From contig CM046879.1 in assembly GCA_025667525.1 (NCBI GenBank), positions 390,561,039 to 390,625,038 of the forward strand: a stretch of DNA of 64,000 nucleotides. The letters are read 5' to 3'. The DNA comes from Glebionis coronaria (taxonomy: Eukaryota > Streptophyta > Magnoliopsida > Asterales > Asteraceae). Both the position numbers and the translations under genes were made by a program. Below are positions 1 to 8,821 of this stretch, in pieces. Under the pieces are notes generated by a model. It ran no database searches. It was not told where the DNA came from and saw nothing but the letters and a program-made list of their open reading frames with translations. The number at the start of each line of letters is the position of its first letter. Positions within the stretch are counted from its first letter, which is position 1.

Positions 1-267
1 AAAGACGAAAAGACGAAGTCTATATTCCAAGAGATGCAAAAGATTTGAAGTCAATGGGCCTATTTGAAGATTTATCGAAGAAAAGGACCAAAGATGGAAG
101 ATTTACATATGTCGAAGAACTCAAGTCTATTAAATGAAGAAATTAAAAGACGAGCTGAATTTATTCGTCGACAAATCCCGAATCGAAATAAAAAACTTCA
201 ACTTTTCTGAAAAGACGAGAAGACAAAAAGAAAGGGAGAAAGCCCACTTACCAACCAAAGACAAGGC

Positions 268-277
268 CTATAAATAG
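268..277 (+). promoter_or_regulatory. TATA box of R0
   Basis: The string CTATAAATAG is a strong plant TATA element. It is followed after about 70 bases by a hairpin (346-371), an arrangement also seen in the R1 LTR, where a TATA box precedes an 11-bp hairpin. A transcription start about 30 bases downstream is inferred, not shown. Confidence 0.6.
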
Positions 278-679
278 ACCCTCCTTTCACATTTTTTCAA
301 CTAGTTTTTATTCTTCTATTTCTTTTCTTCCTAGTTCGTAGGAAACACCAACTCCCTTAAGGAGATTGGTGGTTTTTATTTTCTTTGATTCCTCCACAAT
401 CTTGTAAGTTTAATCTTTCCATTTTGTTTGTTTGAATCTTAATCCTTAATACAAGTTTTCATTTAATCTTTCTTTCTTCTCTTGTTGATTCAAAGTTCTA
501 AGTTTCATTTTATTGAGTTTGATCTTCAAAAGTAAGTGGGTTTTATGTTTTTGTTAATTTGGTTTGATGTTGATCATTAGTAAATGATTGGTGGTTAAAT
601 TGGTATAAGTTTTGGTTAAAAACTTGGTTGATTTTGGTTCAATTCGTGATATTAAACATCCCCTGTTCTTCGCGTCTTC

Positions 680-1430
680 AAACTTCCCCAGATTCCGAAT
701 GAGCCTGTTTTGTAAAGTATTCCGAATGAGCATTTTCGCTTAAAATATTCCGAATCGAAAGTTATTCCGAATCAGTTGTTCATTCGGAATAATCAATATT
801 CCGGGTGAACAATATATTCCGGATCAAGTTTTATTCCGAATAAACTAATTATTCCGAATCAAGCTTCTTATTATTCTATTCCGGATGAGCAGATATTTCG
901 AACCAGTACTTTTCTTAAATTACTTCGAATCAATTTTCTTTTAAATATTCCGAACGAGTATGAGTATTTTGAGCCAGTGTTCTTTTAATTATTCCAAATC
1001 AGTTATTCCGGATAAAGCACATTATTCCGAGTCAGTGATATTTCGAATGAGTCCTTAGTTTTATAGTATTCCGAGTCAAACAATATATTCCGAATAAAAT
1101 TTATTCCGGATCAGTCATTATTCCGAATCAATTTTATTATTATTCCGAACCAGTAGATATTCCGGATAAGCAATGTTTTCCAGATGAAGGTTTATTATTC
1201 CGAATAAAGTATATTCCGGATCAACACATTTATTCCGAATCAAGCCCTTTCCGAATCAAGAGATTATTCCGCATGAAGGTAATATATTCCGAATAAAGGA
1301 TATTTCGGATCAAGGCTTTTTCATTATTATTCTGGATGAGCAAAGTTTTCCGAATGAACCATTTCACTTATTCCGGATGAAGTGATTATTCCAGATCAGT
1401 AGTTTTATTCCGAATCAGTTGTTTTCTAAG
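680..1430 (+). repeat. Array of about 35 ATTCCGAATCA-type motifs
   Basis: A 9-11 base motif, ATTCCGAAT or ATTCCGGAT followed by CA, GA or AA, recurs roughly every 15-25 bases across 750 bases, mostly in one orientation (one clear reverse copy, CATTCGGAAT, near 781). Spacers are AT-rich and not conserved. Most variants are single transitions. The core TTCCGAA/TTCCGGAA is (near-)palindromic and holds one CpG. A similar array sits in the leader of R5 (about 7065-7300). No function is known to me. Confidence 0.8.
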
Positions 1431-1917
1431 GGAAGGTAGTTACTGTTTAATTTTAATTTTATTTTTTTAATTCAAGTTTTATTTTCAGTATTGCTTTTAT
1501 TACTTCTTGCACTTACCTTTTAAGTAGATTTAGATCAAAAGCTCCCCCTTTTTAGTTACCAAGAACAAAAAATCCACTTTGAACCGTGATCGATTCGAGA
1601 AGATACCGAGAACGAAACAACGACAAATACAATTGGGTACGAGCAACACAAAGAAAGATCTTGCAACAAACCTTTTTATTAACTAACTAAAAATCAGTTA
1701 TTACCTTTGCTCAAAATTCATGGTTGATATTACATTGTTCATATGCTATTGTTAGTGATGAATTTGGTTCATTGTGAATATGGAAATGTTAAGGATTAAT
1801 CCTTTGTTTGACAATCATTTGTTCAAAAACATTTCTCATGAGTTTTGTGTTTGGTCATTATGTAGCATATGAGTGATTGGGAAATATTTTTTGTTTGTTG
1901 TTTATAGGTAACTAATC

Positions 1918-2499
1918 ATGCCTTCGGAATACCATAAACACCACCGAAATACTAGAGCTTATATGCCAAACCATTCTGAGTTTTGTGCCTCACCAACCCT
2001 TACCAATACCGATCGTTCACTTCAAATCCGTTGTTTTCATGAGGGTAGAGTTGTCGAAGAGAACATTAGGGGTTATACATACATCGAGTCAATGTTTTCT
2101 CAAATTGGCTTTGATTGTTTGTTGCATATCAAAGAAGATATTTACCTGAATTTCTCTTGGAGTTCTTTAGCGGATTCTCTTATCTATAATGATAATGGAG
2201 TATTCGTTAGGTTCACCTTAAATGGTAAGCTCATCCAATACTCTCTCGAGGATTTTGGCGCTGCTCTTCGTGTGTCATTTGTTGGTACTTGTCGGTTCAC
2301 TGATGCTTGGAAATTTGATGCTTTAATTGAGTCTTCCGATTGTGCCCCAAATGATGATGAAGAGCTAGACCTTGACCTCATCCTTGATACCATTACCAAA
2401 GAGCGTAGCTCATCCGTTGTTCGAAATGTACACTCTTCTAAGCAATCTTTAAATCGCCATGAGATACTCGAAAGCGACCATAATGATTGTTTAGTCTGA
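1918..2499 (+). pseudogene. R0 ORF, first part (retroelement accessory protein-like)
   Basis: The 193-codon frame starts at an ATG and contains a pattern of the form FTLNGKLIQYSLEDFGAALR...CRFTDAW. I associate this pattern with a protein domain encoded by many Asteraceae LTR retroelements, of unknown biochemical role. It ends in an acidic, serine-rich stretch and a TGA. Homologous-looking sequence continues in other frames after the stop and reaches a basic C-terminus at 3137, so the gene is broken by at least one frameshift around 2480-2680. The family link is from memory and moderate in confidence. Confidence 0.5.
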
Positions 2500-2678
2500 T
2501 GGGCTGAATCCTTAGGGAAAATGTATTTTGTCTTGGTGGAAACCGGGATCATATCCCGCCGTGTATGGCACATATGTTATGTTATATCTTTACCAACACC
2601 AAGTACAATCTCGCATTTTACATCGCTCACTGAATTTACTATGCTCTCTCTCGATCAACCACAAATCTCCCATATGCC

Positions 2679-3137
2679 ATGCTCCTTACTCTCCTTTTCA
2701 AAAAGGTTGGTAAAGACTTTTCCGATCTCGATCTTTCTCGCTTTCGTCTAGTCAATCGTGTCATGATGCCTATTCGAGAGGTACAACCACAAAAGCCGAG
2801 AAGTGATCGTGGTACGAGAAGGAATGAACCACAAGAGATCTATGATGAGGACACTCATATGTCACCAAGTGATTGTGGTGACGAAGATATGAGTGCTCAC
2901 TTCGGCTCTTCGAGTGACTCCACCCCGTCTATGAACACTTTCATGGACGGGTTAGACCCTCTTATTCCTCCTCCTCACTATGCCACTAGTGACCTTCCAG
3001 AAAACCTCTCACTTGAGCATGTTTATCGCTCAAACCTTCAAACACATGGTGAGTTACATGATTTTAAGGTGGAGCATAGGGGAACATTCAAGAGCTTTGG
3101 GAAGATTATCAAGAACCTTGGTAAGAAGAAGAAATAA
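2679..3137 (+). pseudogene. R0 ORF, C-terminal part
   Basis: The 152-codon frame continues the product started at 1918 in another frame. It has an early hydrophobic stretch (MLLTLLFKKVGKDFS), then an arginine-rich segment (RSDRGTRRNE), an acidic/serine-rich linker and a basic end (HRGTFKSFGKIIKNLGKKKK). That end is the type I recall closing these Asteraceae retroelement ORFs. The stop codon TAA at 3135-3137 overlaps the target site duplication AATAA of R3, so R3 inserted immediately at the end of this ORF. The ATG at 2679 is probably internal, not a true start. Confidence 0.5.
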
Positions 3138-5902
3138 TGTAAAACCCGCATGCTTTTACCGTGAATAGTACCCTTACGATAGTACGTACATGATTAGAAC
3201 TTTCCTTTTATAGCACGTTTACGTTTCACGAACAAGAATTACAAGTATTACGTACGTGTTATAACACGATAAGTATTTATTACGTATGAACACACGATAA
3301 TTATTCCAATAATAATTATAATCACGAACATACGAACATGAAATCATGAACGTAAATTAATCACGATCTAATATTACGTATGTATGTATATTTATTACGA
3401 TCACGAATAAATATATTAAGTCACGAACGATAACTAATTAAAACACATAAAACACGAACACGAGAACACACTTATATTTTAGACACGGAAAATGTTCGGG
3501 TTACCCTTTGTGGGCCCCATACCCGTGGCTACACCAAGCCCATTAATTTTACTAAACAAGGAAAAAGGGAAAATATTATTTTCATAATTCAAGATTTAGA
3601 AAATAACTAAAAACCCTAAAAATCCCTTTTCTTCTTCCTCTCTTGGCCGCCGAGTTTACATCACCAAAGGGGTGATTCGGTTGATTTTGGTGTTTGATCT
3701 AGTGCAAGGATCGTTATGTGTTCATCCTTCTTGATTTCACGTAATCGGTATAAACCCTAACTCTTTTATTTTATGTTTTGAGTTATTTAATCACATAAAA
3801 TCATGAAGGTTTTTATTAAACTAATTAAAAACAAGTAATTAAACATGTTAAAAATCATTGGGTGAAATCAATTATGGGTTTAGGGGTGTTTGTTGTTTGG
3901 CCGACGCCTAACCGAGCCCCGAGAGGGGTCTCGGCTTGGCTTATACTCACACCACCGAGACCTTAAGGTCTCAGTTTGGTGATGGTGGTGTCACGGCAGC
4001 AGCAAGGGCAAGAAACCCCGACTTAGGTCAGGGTATGGTGATGTTTCGGGTCCGGTTCATAGGTTTTAATCACGGGTCCGGTTCACACATGTGTAGGTTT
4101 AAAACACGGTCCGGTTCATGAGTTATTTTTCAAGGTTTATTATTTTTTTACAAGTTATATTATTTTTCAAGATCTAAAATTAAATTAATTAAAGCATGAA
4201 CATGATTAAATTAATTGACATGACTTATGTTATTAATTTAATTAGTGATTCATGAATTTTAACCTAAGTATATATTTTCTAATTAGAGTATACAATTAAA
4301 TAATTATTAAAACCATGACTTATAATTAATTAATTTACATGACTTAGGTTATATTATTTATAGATAATAATACATGTTTTAACCTAAGTATTTATTTTAC
4401 CTTTATTTAACATGTTATATTTAATTAAATACTTTAACCTATAGTTTATTTAATTTACATGAAATAATTAATAAACCATACTATATAATCGCATGACTTA
4501 GAATAATAATCATAAAACACTTAAGCTTATATAATTGGCTTAATTATCCAGCTTATATCTAATTATGGAAACTTTCTATTTTTGTAAACTTTCTATTTTT
4601 GGTAACTTTCTATTTTTGGAAACTTTCTATTTTAGGAAACCTGCTATTTTTAGAAAGTTTCTTATTATTACACAACAAGTATAATAATACATGAAATACA
4701 AGTAATACTTAATCAGAATAGACAGAATATATGATAAACACAGTATAAAGCTTAAATCAGTAAAACATGACATGAACATATAAAACAAGCTAAGACATGA
4801 TATAAAAACCAGTTACGTACTCAGTAATCAGATACTTATACGCGTATGTATTTATGTAGCATTAGTGATACGGAAGTAGGACTCTCTTCCGTTCGTCTTC
4901 TTCGTTCACTGGACTTAAGGTACGGATTCTCCGTCCTTTCAGTATGGACATTCTTTCCTTATTAGGATTTCCCCGTATGCAGCCAACTGTTTTCCCCAGT
5001 ATATGTTTTATATGTTTTGATTGCTTATGTTTAATTAGAATACCTATATCCATATACATGCATGACATGTTTCACCTAGTTATGGAGGTACTATAACAAT
5101 AACACTAGAGGCACCACTGTTATGACTTCACCACGGCGGAGTGATAGCTCGTGGCGTCCCTTTCAGCTTTTGGCCATTTATTATATTACCAGGTGGGGCG
5201 TATGGGTGCATCCTAGTTTATATGTTTTCAGCAGATTACTCGGTGTAAATGTGGTGTGTGCCTTGCATCCTTCACAAGGAGCTGATCCCTCCTACCCAAA
5301 ACCAATATATTAAATTAGAGGCAGCCCCTCTAATTTGCATGATGAGGTCACCCCTCCAAGTATTCATGCACGTTGATATTTCATGACCTATATTGGCTAA
5401 TGGTAAATATGTTAAACAGTTTTTACAAGATAAACATAAGACTTTTCAAACTATAAAACCAGTTTTACTATGATATAATCGGGTTATCCAAGACTTAGTT
5501 TCTTCCACTGTTTCATGCTTATATGCTTATATTAATCATGCTTTACTTGTATATCCGTGCACTGAGCGTATTGCTCAGCCGTTTTCCTATTCATGTTCCC
5601 AAAACGGCAGGTACTCAGGGACGCTCGTAGACTTTAAGCGTACATGCATATGGACTGGAAGCTTCTAGCCTTCTTTACTTTATGCCTTTCTCTATACTTT
5701 GATACTCATTTCCATGGACATTGTTTAGTCCTTTCTTTACAGTACTTATGTTTGTGTGTGATGAGTTCCACTTTTGGACTACCGATGTTTGATTCCGGTA
5801 TTTCCTTTATGGTCATGTAATGTTTAGACATTTATCCTTGTATGCTTTGATGACACGCCATAATCACGCGTGACATTCCATTTATCAAAATAGGGTGTTA
5901 CA
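3138..5902 (+). repeat. R3 5' LTR
   Basis: The repeat is 2765 bp and matches 20138-22843 throughout. Inside lie a palindrome made of two CCGAGACC-type arms around TTAA near 3955-3975, and a run of imperfect 18-bp repeats (AACTTTCTATTTTTGG, about 4567-4660) that is present in both LTRs. A TATA-like GGTATAAACCC occurs near 3748. Short ORFs inside (for example 3936-4121 and 4862-5068 on the minus strand) recur in the other LTR and are not considered genes. Confidence 0.93.
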
Positions 5903-5906
5903 ATTA

Positions 5907-5918
5907 TGGTATCAGAGC
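5907..5918 (+). other. R3 primer-binding site (tRNA-Met type), cut by R5
   Basis: TGGTATCAGAGC lies four bases after the 5' LTR end and is the usual plant initiator-Met PBS. R5 begins directly after its last base. The duplicated bases AGAGC (5914-5918 and 14842-14846) are part of this site, and R3 sequence resumes at 14847 with CAAGAC. Confidence 0.93.
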
Positions 5919-6376
5919 TGTTGGAAATACGTTTTTCCCAATAAAGTCTCGGTCACATCTTAGTTAGCATAGATCACGAGTTATAGACTATTTAGAACTT
6001 TGTAACTTGGAGCGACCTCCCTTAGGGGGAGATTGTTGGAAATACGTTTTACGTATTTATGAAGGATCGGTCGCTCCAATGATAATTATGTAATGGGCTC
6101 GTGATCTATTTACTTTATGTATGGTCCATATAGCCCACATGTAGGGTGGGCTATATATAACCCCTCCTAGCATGTTAGGAGGGGGTGGTTGATTCACATT
6201 TTCAATTAATCATTTATTCATCTTACTTTCTCTCTCTACAATTCTCTCCCTTCTCTCCTTTCTCTCTCTAATCCTTCATCTAATTCCTTCATTTCTTCTT
6301 TAATTATTAATCAATCAACCATCTAAATCCACCAAATCCATGATCTAGAATAGGCCATTAATTACGTAGACCTTCA
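5919..6376 (+). repeat. R5 5' LTR (compound)
   Basis: This 458-bp LTR contains a second copy of the LTR head at 6034 (TGTTGGAAATACGTTTTA), directly preceded by a second polypurine tract CTTAGGGGGAGAT (6021-6033). It therefore consists of a 115-bp extension plus a 343-bp core LTR. The internal junction is flanked by the inverted repeat TTGGAGCGACC (6007-6017) and GGTCGCTCCAA (6069-6079). The 3' part is rich in CT-microsatellite-like sequence (TTTCTCTCTCTA). Confidence 0.93.
6152..6159 (+). promoter_or_regulatory. TATA box in R5 5' LTR
   Basis: The sequence GGCTATATATAACCCC gives a clear TATA element. An identical copy is in the 3' LTR near 14617-14624. It is flanked by the arms TAGCCCACATG and GGGTGGGCTA, which can pair. 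The R region should begin about 30 bases downstream; this is inferred. Confidence 0.7.
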
Positions 6377-6378
6377 AT

Positions 6379-6392
6379 TGGTATCAAGAGCC
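6379..6392 (+). other. R5 primer-binding site
   Basis: TGGTATCAAGAGCC begins two bases after the LTR end (TTCA at 6376). It is the tRNA-Met type PBS found in many plant Copia elements. Confidence 0.88.
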
Positions 6393-7064
6393 ATGGTTAG
6401 TTTGGTTTATTCTTTTTTTCTCTCTTTTTGATTTTGGTGGGTTTTGATTTAATCATGCTTAAACTTTAAAAATTTTTGTATTTTTTTATAAAAAGTTTGT
6501 GTTTTTATGCGTTAAATCATATCAAATCTTCAAATTTACTTATTTTTTAGATAAAAAAAAATCACAAATTTTTATATATAAAAATCAAAAATTTCTTTCT
6601 CAAATCTTAAAAAGTTGTGTTTTTATAAAAAGTTAGTGTTTTTTTATAAAAGTTTTTGTTTTTCTCTTTTTAATTTTGTGTTTTTATAAAAAGTTTATTT
6701 TTTTTATTATTGTTTTTTATCACAAGTTTACTAATCAATTTATATAAAAAGTTGGTATGTTTTCTAAATTTTATCAATTTATATAAATTTTTATCAATTT
6801 TTATTTTTTTTATTTTTTTTTTTTTTTATTTTTTATTTTATTTTTTATCAGTTTTCATCAGTTATCAGTTATAATTTTTTCCATTATTAGTTTTCTTTAA
6901 GTTTTTTATAATCAGTTTTTTTTTTTTTATATTATTTTTATATAATCAAGTTAAATTTTTTTATATATACCAGTTTGTTCTGTCCAGTTGTCCAGGTGTT
7001 TTTATTTTTTATTTTGAGTTGTCCTATACCAGTCATTCAGTCAGTCACGCAGTCCTTTTTGTCC

Positions 7065-7300
7065 TGTTCCGTATCAAATTCAAAAGTTCCGTATCCAATT
7101 CATAACTTCCGAATCAATTTTTTTAAGTCAAAACTTCCGAATCAATTTTTTTGAAAATCTTCCGAACCAAACACTTCCGATTCGGAAGTCTTCCGAATCA
7201 AAATCTTCCGATTCGGAACTGTTCCGAACGAAACAAAGTTCCGAACGAAACAAAGTTCCGAACGAAACAAAGTTCCGATTCGGAACTCTTCCGAATGAAG
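7065..7300 (+). repeat. TTCCGAA motif array with palindromes in R5 leader
   Basis: About fourteen copies of TTCCGAAT/TTCCGAAC occur in 240 bases. Three are palindromic (TTCCGATTCGGAA at about 7170, 7210 and 7273). A 17-base unit GTTCCGAACGAAACAAA is repeated three times in tandem. The array resembles the one in the R0 leader at 680-1430. Confidence 0.8.
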
Positions 7301-7339
7301 CCCATTCAAATTAAACGGGCAAATCATCGTCTTTTCAAA

Positions 7340-7990
7340 AAGACTCATTCCCTCTCGACTCACATAACTCACCCTCGACTCGATTAACAGACAGACCCAC
7401 CCTCTCGAACCACCCTCGACCTTTAACTTAAACAGACTAAAACCAAACCTCTCGTCTTCTGACAATCCCCTTGACTCATCCTCACCTTCGACTCACCACT
7501 TACCCTCGAACCCCTCTCTCTCGAACACCCTCGAATACAACAACCCCACCCTCAACCCATCCCAAAACTCAAATTCTCAGCTTCACTCGAACCTGTCACT
7601 CTCATCTCTCGGACACCCTACAACTCCAAACAAACAGACCCTCTCAATACCCCAAACCAAAAACCCTCTCTCTAAACAACATCCGACTCTAAACAACTCC
7701 CCAAGACCCTCCCTCGTCAACAACGAAACAACATCACTCTCAGTCCTCTCTCAGTCCTCTCTCGACTCACACACTCAGTCCTCTCTCGACTCACCCTCGA
7801 CACCAGAACCCCTCACTCTCTCAGAAACACAACATCAAAACTGACCCTCGAAATTTCTGACCCTCACATCACCCTCGAACCCCACTCCTTACACTCGACC
7901 CACCCTCACCAAGAACACCCTCGACTCAGACAATCACCCTCGCCTACACACACAGACCCACACAGAAGGACTCACAGTAGAAGAGAGAGA
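7340..7990 (+). repeat. Degenerate CCCTCGA(C/A) array in R5 leader
   Basis: The plus strand is strongly C+T+A biased and almost lacks G outside the motif CCCTCGAC, CCCTCGAA or CTCTCGAC, which recurs about 25 times at irregular spacing. The strand asymmetry suggests expansion of a short unit. No ORF of convincing composition crosses it. Confidence 0.65.
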
Positions 7991-8821
7991 CTCAACAAGA
8001 AGATTAAAAAGAATACCTACCAGAGACCCATTTTAGGATCTTGAAGCCTTTATTTTTCGATGAAGACGGAAGATTCATGATTTATGAGAAAGATTTGTGA
8101 GAGATATTGAGTATCAGATTTGTATTGTGTGAGATTAGGCTGCGTTTTTGTGTGAGATTTGTATTGTGTGAGATTTGTATTGCGGTGTTTACAAAGTGGT
8201 GAGAGAGAGAATAGGGTGAAGTCAAATGAGGAGAGAGAGAATAGGTTAAGATATTTGTGAGAGAAATTCTCACTGGCGGAAGAAACAAGAAGAGGAAATT
8301 TGGGCCACGTGTTGACTGACGGAGATAACAATGTTATCATTTGACTAGGCGGAGTAAACAATGTTATCATTTAACAATGTTATCGTTTCTTTCCATTAAA
8401 TTAAGTAACGTTTATTTTTTATATATCCGTTTTTTTATTTCTCTTTAAAACGTATCCTTTACTTTTTATTTCTCTAATTTTATTTTTCATTTTTAGAAAA
8501 TATTTTTTAGGTTTTATATTTTCAAAAGTTTATTTTAGTTAAATTTATTTTCGTATTTTTTTTGTATTTTGTACTTTTGTCACTTTTATATTTTTAGCAT
8601 TTTGTTTATTAATTTTTGTCAAAACGTGTTGAGGCGGGTATATTTTCAAAAAGTTATCGTGAAAATTTTTTGACGGGTTATCGTGACGAGTTATAGTGAC
8701 GGGTTAAAAGTTTTGTGGCCGGATTTAAAGACAAACGTGACGAGTCAAAGCGACGAGCTTCATTTATACCATCCATCGAGGAATTTTAAGTTTACGGGTC
8801 TTTCGTTTTAATCGATCTTTA

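Larger units (their letters stand above)
1..3137 (+). mobile_element. R0: left part of an old LTR retroelement (leader plus broken ORF)
   Basis: This is the oldest layer on the left side. It holds a TATA box near 268, a pyrimidine-rich stretch and a hairpin at about 346-371 (ACCAA...TTGGTGG arms), then a long leader with a motif array, then a broken ORF at 1918-3137. I infer a retroelement because the ORF resembles accessory ORFs of Asteraceae LTR elements and because the promoter/leader/ORF order matches them. I could not identify an LTR boundary or a primer-binding site, and the left end lies outside the window. It is cut by R3 at 3137/22849 and by R1 at 23193. What else it could be: a domesticated or host-like gene with a repeat-rich 5' region; I consider this less likely. 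Confidence 0.55.
6393..8821 (+). other. R5 leader, repeat-rich, no gene
   Basis: The leader is unusually long (2.4 kb). About 6400-7000 is T-rich, with repeats of TTTTTATAAAAAGTT. About 7065-7300 holds TTCCGAA motifs and about 7340-7990 holds CCCTCGA motifs (separate entries). At about 8095-8180 the unit TGTGAGATTTGTATTG recurs three times, followed by two GAGAGAGAGAATAGG copies. At 8326-8385 AACAATGTTATCATTT recurs three times, including the palindrome GATAACAATGTTATC. At about 8635-8765 GACGGGTTAT/GACGAGTTAT variants recur. Short ORFs here are low-complexity and not supported as genes. Confidence 0.7.

Noticed and set aside
680..1430. Heat-shock elements
   Set aside because: The motif TTCCGAA has one base between TTC and GAA, while heat-shock elements need two; the match is not convincing.
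3936..4121. 61-codon ORF in the R3 LTR, with a near-identical copy at 20951-21136
   Set aside because: It lies in LTR sequence, has no recognisable domain, and its conservation is explained by LTR duplication.
4862..5068. Minus-strand 68-codon ORF, copy at 21801-22007
   Set aside because: Also LTR sequence; short and without domain; the shared state follows from the LTR pair.
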